In this document: positions 31,870 through 39,878 of the stretch, piece after piece
Position numbering within the stretch: position 1 is the first letter of the stretch
Layout: the number at the start of each line of letters is the position of its first letter
From: Chitinophagaceae bacterium
GTDB taxonomy: Bacteria > Bacteroidota > Bacteroidia > Chitinophagales > Chitinophagaceae
DNA: 64,000 nt
Assembly: GCA_024103425.1 (NCBI GenBank)
Contig: JAGFIS010000003.1
Coordinates: 53,521 to 117,520 of the forward strand
Direction of reading: 5' to 3'
The notes under the pieces: generated by a model
Databases searched by the model: none
Seen by the model: only the letters and a program-made list of their open reading frames with translations
What the model was told of the DNA's origin: nothing
Translations under genes and position numbers: made by a program

Positions 31870-33387
31870 ATGAGGCATTTCTGGGTTATACTACTTCTGA
31901 CAATCTTTTCCCTGCCGGCGAGAGCACAGAGGATTGTTTATTCACAACCGGATAATAACGATACACGTTCTCTGAACTTTGAAATCATCGGAAAACTCAA
32001 AGGCAATTACCTGATTTATAAAAACGTAAGAACCAAATTCTATATTTCTGTTTACGATCGAGATATGAGTGAGACGGACAGGGTTGACCTGAAGTTCGTC
32101 CCTGATAAATTGTTGAACGTCGATTTCATTGCCTATCCTGATTATGCATGGATGATTTATCAGTATCAGAAGAAAAATATTGTTTATTGTAATGCAGTAA
32201 AGATTAACAGCGACGGCAAGCTGATGACTGATCCGATTGAATTGGATACTTCTTCGGTTAACTTTTTTGCTAACAATAAGATATATTCTACCATCCATAG
32301 CGAGGATAAGAAACAGATAATGGTTTTCAAGATTCAGAAAAGAAGTAATCAATTTAGTTTTACCACTCTTTTACTGGATGAAAACCTCAACCTGAAACAC
32401 CGTTCACGCATCGAGTCGGGCTATGAAGACAAGAAATATGTCTTTAGTGATTTTCTTCTCTCCAATGCCGGAAATTTTGTCTTCACAGCCGGTAACAGAT
32501 CGTCGACACGCGACTACATCGAGCATCTGGACCTGATTACAAAAGGCCCATATGAAGATGAGTTCACCTCTAAGAAAATTGATCTGGGCGATAAGTTTGT
32601 TGATGATGTGAAGATTAAGATTGATAACCTTAACACCAACTACATTCTCAATAGTTTTTACTACCTGAAGAAGAGAGGCAATGCAGAGGGCCTGTTTACT
32701 GCTGTGATAGATGAAGAAACAGATAACCAGATATCGGGCGTTTTTGCTAAGATTGATGACAGCATGCGTGCCAGCATCAAGAAAAAAGGAAGTGATAAGA
32801 CTGCCTTGAACGATTTCTTCATCAGGAATGTGATTTTGAAAAGAGATGGTGGATTTCTACTGATGGCTGAAGATTTTTATACGCAATCGAGGTACAACTC
32901 ATGGAACAGGTGGGATTATCTTTATGGCTACCCGTCATATTTCTCGCCATATTATTACTATTATTCTCCGTATTACTACAATTATTACAATTATTACGGA
33001 AGCCCGTATGGATACGGCAGGAATGATACCCGGTATTACTATAATAACATTCTGGTTGCCAGCTTAGACAGCACCGGTAAATACCAGTGGACAGCAGTAG
33101 TACAAAAGTCACAGTACGATGATGAATCGGATAATTTCATGTCTTACGCCCTGATGATCACGGGAGGAAAATTGCACTTTCTCTTCAATGAAAATATGCG
33201 CAGGAACCTTATGTTAAATGAATGGACCATCAACGGCGAAGGCGATGTAACGCGCAATCCGCCAATGCACAATCTCGATCGTGGTTATGATTTTATGCCG
33301 CGTTATGCCAAGCAGGTCAGCGCTTCCGAGGTGATTGTACCTTGTATGTATAGAAACTATATCTGTTTTGCTAAGGTGCAGTTTTAA
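31870..33387 (+). CDS. Exported protein of unknown function with a tyrosine-rich tract
   Basis: 505 aa, start at the ATG at 31870 because it gives a signal peptide (MRHFWVILLLTIFSLPARAQ); the open frame runs 81 codons further upstream into the permease gene but looks noncoding. The mature part alternates short strands, perhaps a beta-propeller-like fold (inference). Residues 348-385 are a low-complexity tract dominated by Tyr with Ser, Pro, Asn and Gly. I know no function. It is downstream of the ABC transporter in the same direction with 158 bases between, so it may be a separate unit. Confidence 0.75.
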   Translation: MRHFWVILLLTIFSLPARAQRIVYSQPDNNDTRSLNFEIIGKLKGNYLIYKNVRTKFYISVYDRDMSETDRVDLKFVPDKLLNVDFIAYPDYAWMIYQYQKKNIVYCNAVKINSDGKLMTDPIELDTSSVNFFANNKIYSTIHSEDKKQIMVFKIQKRSNQFSFTTLLLDENLNLKHRSRIESGYEDKKYVFSDFLLSNAGNFVFTAGNRSSTRDYIEHLDLITKGPYEDEFTSKKIDLGDKFVDDVKIKIDNLNTNYILNSFYYLKKRGNAEGLFTAVIDEETDNQISGVFAKIDDSMRASIKKKGSDKTALNDFFIRNVILKRDGGFLLMAEDFYTQSRYNSWNRWDYLYGYPSYFSPYYYYYSPYYYNYYNYYGSPYGYGRNDTRYYYNNILVASLDSTGKYQWTAVVQKSQYDDESDNFMSYALMITGGKLHFLFNENMRRNLMLNEWTINGEGDVTRNPPMHNLDRGYDFMPRYAKQVSASEVIVPCMYRNYICFAKVQF

Positions 33388-33482
33388 AGGATCGCGTATT
33401 TTGTTTAATAGTCTTTGATAGCAAGAGGTTTAGAACTAAATTCTTTTCGGTTAATTTTACATTCAAATAACCCGATATAATT

Positions 33483-34460
33483 GTGATAGGAGTATTTCGT
33501 TCTAACAATCCGCTGAATGCCTCTATCCTTTTTGTGTACGGATTATTGCTGAAGTTGTACTGGTTCATACATCTCCCTCCGCTTACCGACCGTCCTTCCG
33601 ATGGTTTCTTGTACACTGCCCTCATCGATTTAGTACGGCCTGCATTGCAGGAATGGCGTTTTATTGAGGCTGTTGTAGTATATCTCTTCCTGTTTGTTCA
33701 GGCGATGTCGTTGAACTATTTGATGAGTTCGAGAAAGATGACGGCTGATAACAGCTTTTTGCCGGCGATGGCTTACCTGTTAATCACATCATTGTTGCCC
33801 GAATGGAATATTCTTTCTCCGACCTTGCTGATTAACAGTTTCCTGATCTGGATTTTATTTAAAATCAGCACACTGGCGACCGCTACCAGGGTAAGGAGCA
33901 CACTTTTTAATATCGGGCTTGGTGTTGGCCTCTGTTCTTTCCTTTATTTTCCTTCTATATTGTTACTGATTTTGGTGATTGTCGGTGTGGCAATCGTGCG
34001 GCCGGTGAAGGTGTTTGAGATGGGAATGATTTTCCTGGGGCTGCTTACTACCTGGTATTTTCTGGCTGCAGCCCTCTATCTGACGGACCAGATGAAGTTT
34101 TTCAGCACAATGGAATTTGGATTTGACCTGCCTGATATTTGGCCGGGAAAAGCTGAGCTTGGCGGACTAGCTTTAGTTCTTTTGCTGTTGTTAATTGGGT
34201 TCTATTATGTGCAGGCTTACTCCTCAAAACAGATTGTGAGGGTTCGAAAAGGATGGAGCTTTATACTTTTTATTTTGCTTTTCCTTGGCTGTATTCCGTT
34301 GTTTCAGGATAATTCTGATTTGCGCGACTGGATTATGACGATCGTTCCCGGATCGTTGTTGACATCCGCCGCATTTTATTATTTACCGGTCAGATTCATC
34401 AGGTCGATATTACACTGGGGAGTTGTAGGGTTCATCATATTCTTCCAGTATTTCTCTTAA
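33483..34460 (+). CDS. DUF6427-like integral membrane protein
   Basis: 325 aa with about 8-9 hydrophobic segments and no soluble domain. The start FRSNNPLNASILFVYGLLLK, a conserved opening of this Bacteroidota family, and PPLTDRPSDGFLYTALIDLV fit DUF6427. The best start is the GTG at 33483 (MIGVFRSNNP). No catalytic motif was seen; function unknown. A hairpin (34509-34523) lies about 50 bases after the stop. Confidence 0.75.
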   Translation: MIGVFRSNNPLNASILFVYGLLLKLYWFIHLPPLTDRPSDGFLYTALIDLVRPALQEWRFIEAVVVYLFLFVQAMSLNYLMSSRKMTADNSFLPAMAYLLITSLLPEWNILSPTLLINSFLIWILFKISTLATATRVRSTLFNIGLGVGLCSFLYFPSILLLILVIVGVAIVRPVKVFEMGMIFLGLLTTWYFLAAALYLTDQMKFFSTMEFGFDLPDIWPGKAELGGLALVLLLLLIGFYYVQAYSSKQIVRVRKGWSFILFILLFLGCIPLFQDNSDLRDWIMTIVPGSLLTSAAFYYLPVRFIRSILHWGVVGFIIFFQYFS

Positions 34461-34508
34461 AGAAGCTTCGGGATTCATTGATAGATATTACCCTAAAAGG
34501 TGGATAAT

Positions 34509-34526
34509 AAAGCCGGTGGCTTTTGC
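34509..34526 (+). terminator. Hairpin after the DUF6427 gene
   Basis: AAAGCC (34509-34514), loop GGT, GGCTTT (34518-34523), followed by TTGC. Small stem, modest evidence. Confidence 0.4.
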
Positions 34527-34537
34527 TATTTTCAAAG

Positions 34538-34545
34538 TAACTTTG
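34538..34545 (+). promoter_or_regulatory. -7 box of purQ
   Basis: TAACTTTG, exact TAnnTTTG, 20 bases before the ATG at 34566. The -33 element is unclear. Confidence 0.45.
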
Positions 34546-34565
34546 CATCTTAATATTTTTACCGG

Positions 34566-35240
34566 ATGAAAATTGGCGTAGTAGTTTTTCCCGGGTCTAA
34601 TTGCGACAGGGACTTATATTTTCCTCTTTCCAGTATGGGGTTTCAGGTAGAAGCGCTTTGGCATAAAGACAATGAGCTCAAAGGGTTTTCTCCGGATGAA
34701 GACTGTGTTGTGCTCCCCGGTGGTTTTAGCTTCGGCGATTATTTGCGCTGCGGCGGACTGGCCCGTTTCAGCCCTATTATGACAGCCATTGCCGGATTCG
34801 CAGAGAAAGGAGGTCGGGTTGTGGGCATTTGTAACGGTTTCCAGGTGCTGTGTGAAAGCGGCATGTTGCCCGGGGGCCTTTTGCAGAACAATAATGTGAA
34901 ATTCATCTGTGGCAATGCACTGATTAAATCAGAAAGGTCAGGCGAAATCTATAAGATTCCGATTGCCCACGGCGAAGGCCGCTATTTTATCGATGAAGAA
35001 GGCCTTGAAGAATTGAAGAAAAACAATCAAATCTTATTCAGGTACTGCAACGAAAAAGGTGATGTGGTTCCGGAGAGCAATCCTAACGGATCCATTGAGG
35101 GGATTGCCTGTATCTGTAACAAGAGAGGTAATGTCATCGGTATGATGCCGCATCCCGAAAGAGCCGGTAATCCGGTTCTTAAGAACGAAGACGGTATCCG
35201 TATGTTTGAAGAGATCTTCCGCCTGACAGTTCATTCCTGA
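34566..35240 (+). CDS. purQ: Phosphoribosylformylglycinamidine synthase subunit I (glutaminase)
   Basis: 224-aa class I glutamine amidotransferase that supplies ammonia to PurL in step 4 of purine synthesis. The catalytic Cys is in VVGICNGFQVLCESGMLPGG near residue 88, and the His/Glu pair is in GMMPHPERAGN near the C-terminus. N-terminal VFPGSNCDRD and PGGFSFGDYLRCGGLAR are PurQ-specific. This is the separate small-subunit form; purL and purS are not in the window. Not part of an operon here. Confidence 0.95.
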   Translation: MKIGVVVFPGSNCDRDLYFPLSSMGFQVEALWHKDNELKGFSPDEDCVVLPGGFSFGDYLRCGGLARFSPIMTAIAGFAEKGGRVVGICNGFQVLCESGMLPGGLLQNNNVKFICGNALIKSERSGEIYKIPIAHGEGRYFIDEEGLEELKKNNQILFRYCNEKGDVVPESNPNGSIEGIACICNKRGNVIGMMPHPERAGNPVLKNEDGIRMFEEIFRLTVHS

Positions 35241-35264
35241 TTTTAATAGAACGAATTAAAATGA

Positions 35265-35294
35265 AAATACCCCCGTAATGGAGGTATTTGTTTT
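35265..35294 (+). terminator. Terminator after purQ
   Basis: AAATACC (35265-35271) pairs with GGTATTT (35283-35289), then TGTTTTATTT. Could serve both convergent genes. Confidence 0.55.
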
Positions 35295-35353
35295 ATTTGC
35301 TTAGTTATTGTCCACGCTTGTGCGCGGAGTTAAAAATACTACGTTGATTAGAT

Positions 35354-35935
35354 CTAGAGCGCAATTTGTTTTTCGTTCATGATCTTTCTCAGATTGATAA
35401 GGCCGTATCTCATTCTGCCGAGAGCAGTATTGATGCTGCAGCCTGTAATCTGTGCAATCTCTTTAAAAGAGAGCTCTGCAAAGTGGCGCATAATGATAAC
35501 CTCCTTTTGATCTTGCGGAAGCATATCCAGCATTTTTCTCACACGGTTATTGGTCTGGCTCTGAGCCATTTTGTCGTCAACTCCCGGTTCTGAGAAGTTC
35601 AGTACTTCAAAGATGTCATAGTTGTCACTGGTTTTGATAGCCGGACGGCGCTTGATTTTTCTGAAGTGGTCCACACACAGGTTATGGGCAATTCTCATTA
35701 CCCAGGGCAGGAATTTACCCTCATCGGTATAACGTCCTGAATGGAGCGTGTCGATTACCTTAATAAATGTGTCTTGGAAAATGTCCTCTGCCAGGTACTT
35801 ATCTTTTACCAGTAGCATGATGGAGGTGAAAATTTTTTCTTTGTAGCGATCGATCAGAGTGGATAGGGCTTCTGAATCTCCTTCGAGATACATCTGGATC
35901 AGAACCTGATCCGGATTGGATTGTACGGTTTTCAT
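35354..35935 (-). CDS. Sigma-70 family (ECF-type) RNA polymerase sigma factor
   Basis: 193 aa with region 2 (LAEDIFQDTFIKVIDTLHSG and LPWVMRIAHNLCVDHFRKIK) and region 4 (LDMLPQDQKEVIIMRHFAEL, SFKEIAQITGCSINTALGRM) of the ECF class. The two regions are joined by a short linker (KTSDNYDIFEVLNFSEPG). No anti-sigma gene lies beside it in this window. It is a lone gene, convergent with purQ and divergent from uvrA. Confidence 0.92.
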   Translation of the reverse strand: MKTVQSNPDQVLIQMYLEGDSEALSTLIDRYKEKIFTSIMLLVKDKYLAEDIFQDTFIKVIDTLHSGRYTDEGKFLPWVMRIAHNLCVDHFRKIKRRPAIKTSDNYDIFEVLNFSEPGVDDKMAQSQTNNRVRKMLDMLPQDQKEVIIMRHFAELSFKEIAQITGCSINTALGRMRYGLINLRKIMNEKQIAL

Positions 35936-36137
35936 AAACTGTTACGTTTTGGGTTAAGGATTTTGTGTAAGCCAATTAAATGAAAGGGAGAAAAGATGCG
36001 GAAGCCGCACGGTTTTTCATGCTTTCAGGAAATTGGAGCAGCTAAGATTATATAAAAATTTTAAAACACCAAATATTTTTTAAGAAATTTTTTCGTTGAC
36101 GATTTCCCAATTTAAAATCCACCTGCCATGTAATGGT

Positions 36138-36145
36138 TAATTTTG
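36138..36145 (+). promoter_or_regulatory. -7 box of uvrA
   Basis: TAATTTTG, exact TAnnTTTG, 10 bases before the ATG at 36156. A TTTA (36111-36114) lies 23 bases upstream. The mRNA leader would be very short. Confidence 0.5.
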
Positions 36146-36155
36146 CAGTCTTCTC

Positions 36156-39026
36156 ATGACAAAAGATACCTTAGTTAATAAGACACCCTTAAAGCACAAA
36201 AAATCATCGAAGAAAGTATCGAATGATATTTTTATTAAAGAAGCCAGAGAGCATAATCTGAAGAATATAGATGTTGCCATCCCCCGGAATAAATTCACTG
36301 TAGTTACAGGTGTATCGGGATCAGGAAAATCATCTCTTACTATCGATACACTTTTTGCAGAAGGCCAGCGCAGGTATGCAGAAAGCCTTAGTGCTTATGC
36401 CAGACAGTTCGTGGCACGTATGTCAAAGCCGGATGTAGATTACATCAACAACCTCTGCCCTGCAATTGCCATAGAGCAAAAAGTGATTACCAGAACACCG
36501 AGGTCGACTGTTGGGAGCCTGACAGAAATTTACGATTACTTAAGATTGTTATATGCACGGATCGGACGCACTATTTCCCCGGTGAGCGGAAGGGAAGTGA
36601 AGAAAGACGACGTGACTGATGTTGTGCAGTATATCAACAAGCTGAAAGAGGGAGACGTAGTGTTCCTGTTGGTTCCTTTCAAAGTTCAATATGAAAGAAA
36701 CATCAGGGAGGAATTAGGTATTCTGATACAAAAAGGATTTTCAAGGCTCTTTGCAGAGGGAGAAACCCTCCGGATAGAAGAGCTCGAGGAGCGAAAGGAT
36801 GTAGAGAAGTTTCTTAAAGGAAAGAAGGTCTTTATTCTGATCGACCGTTTCAAAGTAAGGCCGTTTGACGAAGACGACAACCACAGGATTGCCGATTCTG
36901 TTGGAACAGCCTTCTACGAAGGAATGGGAGAATTGCAGTTATTGATCAACGACAACGAAGAGGTACACTTTTCGAATCGCTTTGAGCTCGATGGTATTGT
37001 CTTTGAAGAGCCGGTACCCAATCTGTTCTCATTCAATAATCCTTACGGTGCCTGCCCTGTCTGTGAAGGGTTTTCACAGATTTTGGGAATTGATCCCGAT
37101 CTGGTGATACCCGACAAACAGCTAAGTGTTTACGAAGGAGCTGTTGCTCCATGGAAAGGAGAGAAGTTAGGCAAGTGGAGAGAAAGGCTGGTCCGCAATG
37201 CGCACCATTTTGATTTTCCGGTACATAAACCAATAGCAGACCTTACGGACGAAGAATACGATTTGCTTTGGAAGGGTAACAAATGGTTTGGTGGCATCAA
37301 CGACTTCTTTGATGAAGTAGAACGCAATCTGTACAAGATTCAATACCGTGTTTTAATCAGCCGTTACAGAGGTAGAACACTTTGCACTGCTTGTCATGGC
37401 TACAGGCTGAGAAAGGAAGCACTTTATGTGAAGGTGGGCGGTAAGCACATCGGAGAGCTGAGTGAAGTGCCGGTGAAGAATCTTACGAAGTGGTTTACAG
37501 AACTGGAACTGACAGAAACGGAAATGCAGATAGCCAGAAGAGTTTTAATAGAACTGGAAACCAGATTACAATTACTGTGTGATGTGGGGTTAGGTTATCT
37601 GACACTCAACAGAAAGGCAAACACACTCAGCGGTGGTGAGAGCCAGCGTATTCAGCTTACACGAAATCTGGGAAGCAACCTGGCTGACTCATTATACATA
37701 TTAGATGAACCCTCTATCGGTCTGCATCCAAGAGATACAGAAAATTTGATCTCTGTATTGCAGAAGTTGAAAGCACTCGGCAACACTCTCGTTGTTGTCG
37801 AACACGACGAAATGATGATGAGAAAGGCAGACCATATCATCGATATGGGGCCGCTTGCCAGCCATCTGGGCGGAGAAGTGGTAGCAGAAGGAAATTTTGA
37901 AGAGATATGTAAAAATGAAAAGAGTCTGACAGGTAAATATCTGACCGGTAAACTGAAGGTCGAAATACCTAAGCAGAGAAGAAAGTGGAACAGATCTATT
38001 AAGGTAGAAGGTGCGAGACAAAATAACCTGAAGAATATCGATGTAACCTTTCCTTTGAATACGCTCACAGTTGTAACAGGAGTCAGTGGCAGCGGAAAAA
38101 CCACTTTGGTAAAACAAATTCTGTACACAGGTTTGAAAGCTTTGAAGGGAGAGCCGGTCGACAGGCCGGGAATGCACAGGCGGATATCAGGTGATGTGGT
38201 ATCTGTCACGAAGATAGAAATGGTAGATCAGAACCCGATTGGTAAGTCTGCCAGGTCGAACCCGGTTACCTACATTAAAGCCTTTGATGAAATACGCGAG
38301 TTGTTCAGCCGGCAAACTCTCTCTAAAATCAGAGGCTATCAGCCCGGCCATTTTTCTTTTAATGTGGACGGCGGCCGGTGCGATGCGTGTAAAGGTGAAG
38401 GTGAACAAGTCGTGGAGATGCAGTTTCTGGCAGACGTGCATCTGACGTGTGAGGTCTGTAAGGGGACACGTTTTAAAGAAGAGATACTCGAAGTAAAATA
38501 TAATGGTAAGAATATTCACGATGTGCTTGAAATGAGTGTCGACGATGCAATTGATTTTTTCAGTACTGCGCCTGATGAGAAGAAAGGCGAAAAAGTTTCG
38601 GGTAAGATTGTAGCAGAAAGACTGCAACCTTTACAGGATGTCGGACTCGGCTATATTAAATTAGGTCAGTCGAGTAGTACACTGTCCGGTGGCGAGGCGC
38701 AGAGGGTGAAGCTGGCCTCATTCCTTGGCAAAGGCAGCCAGGGTGATAAGGTGTTGTTTATCTTTGATGAACCTACAACAGGTTTACACTTCCATGATAT
38801 CCGCAAATTACTGGATTCTTTGAATGCGCTTATTGAACAGGGGCATTCGGTCTTGATTATCGAGCACAACTTAGAGGTAATCAAGGCTGCAGACTGGATC
38901 ATCGATCTCGGCCCCGGAGCAGGCGAAGACGGAGGTAATCTCGTGTATGAGGGAGTGCCCGAATGCGCAGCCAAAGAAAAGAAAAGTGTCACCGGAAGGT
39001 TTTTGCGCGACCTGCTACCCGAATAA
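36156..39026 (+). CDS. uvrA: UvrABC system protein A (excinuclease ABC subunit A)
   Basis: 956-aa damage-recognition ATPase of nucleotide excision repair, acting as a dimer with UvrB. Two ABC modules: Walker A GVSGSGKSS near residue 52 and GVSGSGKTT near 642; signatures TLSGGESQRIQL near 489 and TLSGGEAQRVKL near 842. Zinc-binding Cys pairs are visible: CPVC near 298 with CTAC near 411, and CDAC near 743 with CEVC near 766. N-terminal FIKEAREHNLKNIDVAIPRN is the canonical opening; about 25 extra basic residues precede it. Full-length and intact. Confidence 0.95.
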   Translation: MTKDTLVNKTPLKHKKSSKKVSNDIFIKEAREHNLKNIDVAIPRNKFTVVTGVSGSGKSSLTIDTLFAEGQRRYAESLSAYARQFVARMSKPDVDYINNLCPAIAIEQKVITRTPRSTVGSLTEIYDYLRLLYARIGRTISPVSGREVKKDDVTDVVQYINKLKEGDVVFLLVPFKVQYERNIREELGILIQKGFSRLFAEGETLRIEELEERKDVEKFLKGKKVFILIDRFKVRPFDEDDNHRIADSVGTAFYEGMGELQLLINDNEEVHFSNRFELDGIVFEEPVPNLFSFNNPYGACPVCEGFSQILGIDPDLVIPDKQLSVYEGAVAPWKGEKLGKWRERLVRNAHHFDFPVHKPIADLTDEEYDLLWKGNKWFGGINDFFDEVERNLYKIQYRVLISRYRGRTLCTACHGYRLRKEALYVKVGGKHIGELSEVPVKNLTKWFTELELTETEMQIARRVLIELETRLQLLCDVGLGYLTLNRKANTLSGGESQRIQLTRNLGSNLADSLYILDEPSIGLHPRDTENLISVLQKLKALGNTLVVVEHDEMMMRKADHIIDMGPLASHLGGEVVAEGNFEEICKNEKSLTGKYLTGKLKVEIPKQRRKWNRSIKVEGARQNNLKNIDVTFPLNTLTVVTGVSGSGKTTLVKQILYTGLKALKGEPVDRPGMHRRISGDVVSVTKIEMVDQNPIGKSARSNPVTYIKAFDEIRELFSRQTLSKIRGYQPGHFSFNVDGGRCDACKGEGEQVVEMQFLADVHLTCEVCKGTRFKEEILEVKYNGKNIHDVLEMSVDDAIDFFSTAPDEKKGEKVSGKIVAERLQPLQDVGLGYIKLGQSSSTLSGGEAQRVKLASFLGKGSQGDKVLFIFDEPTTGLHFHDIRKLLDSLNALIEQGHSVLIIEHNLEVIKAADWIIDLGPGAGEDGGNLVYEGVPECAAKEKKSVTGRFLRDLLPE

Positions 39027-39034
39027 TAATAATT

Positions 39035-39042
39035 TATCTTTG
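39035..39042 (+). promoter_or_regulatory. -7 box of the DUF3467 gene
   Basis: TATCTTTG, exact consensus, 16 bases before the ATG at 39059. It begins 8 bases after the uvrA stop. Confidence 0.45.
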
Positions 39043-39058
39043 ACCAAAATTTGAGAAA

Positions 39059-39373
39059 ATGAGCGACAAGCCACAACAGCCGAATCAGTTAAACATTGAA
39101 ATTTCAGAAGAGATATCAGAAGGCAGCTACGCTAATCTTGCTATCATAACCCACAGCCACGCCGAGTTTGTCATAGATTTTGTGAACGTGATGCCCGGAA
39201 CACCCAAGAGCAAGGTAAAGAGCAGAATTATCCTGACTCCAACCCATGCCAAGCGTTTTATGAAGGCGATGATTGAGAACGTAAAGAAATTTGAATCGGT
39301 AAACGGGCAGATTCAGGATGTTGAAACCGTTGAATTCCCACTCAATTTTGGCGGGCCTGCTGCACAAGCCTGA
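39059..39373 (+). CDS. DUF3467 domain-containing protein
   Basis: 104 aa, no signal peptide. The sequence NIEISEEISEGSYANLAIIT, then SHAEFVIDFVNVMPGTPKSK, and RIILTPTHAKRFMKAMIENV is the DUF3467 pattern found throughout Bacteroidota. Function unknown; small cytoplasmic protein. It follows uvrA by 32 bases but has its own -7 box. Confidence 0.88.
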   Translation: MSDKPQQPNQLNIEISEEISEGSYANLAIITHSHAEFVIDFVNVMPGTPKSKVKSRIILTPTHAKRFMKAMIENVKKFESVNGQIQDVETVEFPLNFGGPAAQA

Positions 39374-39764
39374 TTAATTCCGAAGCCTTACTATTTCACA
39401 GTGTACGTTCCGCGTAGGTTCCCGGCATTGCGGAGATCCTGCCTGAAGTGATGTGCCCTGAACGGAAGCCTCAATTTTACAGAGATTACACTGCCGGTAT
39501 TTACATACCCTTATAATTTTTTAAAATCTACTGAAGAAGCTGTATTCCCCGGGTATATTATGCAGACATCTACTATATGCCCTCCTCTAAATGTGTACTT
39601 ATAACACGAAGGGCATGATTAGAAAATATCAAAAAAATTAACTTATAACATCTATTTAATGAAAAGAGTTTATTATAAGTAAATAGTTGTTTAAAAATAT
39701 CATAAAAAGAATACCATATTTTAGATGGATACAAATATCAATAATAAGAAACTGTTAAATTTAA

Positions 39765-39795
39765 TTTGGAACAATGCAGCGGTTTTCTATTTTCG
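39765..39795 (+). promoter_or_regulatory. Promoter of the SusC/SusD operon
   Basis: -33 TTTG (39765-39768), 19 bases, -7 TATTTTCG (39788-39795; one mismatch to TAnnTTTG). The ATG follows 83 bases later, leaving a leader of about 75 nt. Confidence 0.5.
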
Positions 39796-39818
39796 CTTGC
39801 CTTAAAAATCGGACAGGA

Positions 39819-39837
39819 GTCAGATTCCATATCTGAC
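39819..39837 (+). promoter_or_regulatory. Leader hairpin before the SusC gene
   Basis: GTCAGAT (39819-39825), loop TCCAT, ATCTGAC (39831-39837): a perfect 7-bp stem in the predicted 5' leader. No T run follows, so it is not a simple terminator; it could affect mRNA stability or translation. Confidence 0.4.
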
Positions 39838-39878
39838 CGGCAAAAATTTGCTAAATCATAATTACAAATCAAAAAAAC

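Larger units (their letters stand above)
39374..39878. other. Upstream region of the SusC gene
   Basis: A 505-base AT-rich gap without a credible reading frame. It contains an inverted repeat ATGCCCT (39577-39583) / AGGGCAT (39610-39616), the promoter at 39765-39795 and a leader hairpin at 39819-39837. The long AT-rich stretch before the promoter could hold regulator sites, but no clear operator was seen. Confidence 0.4.
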
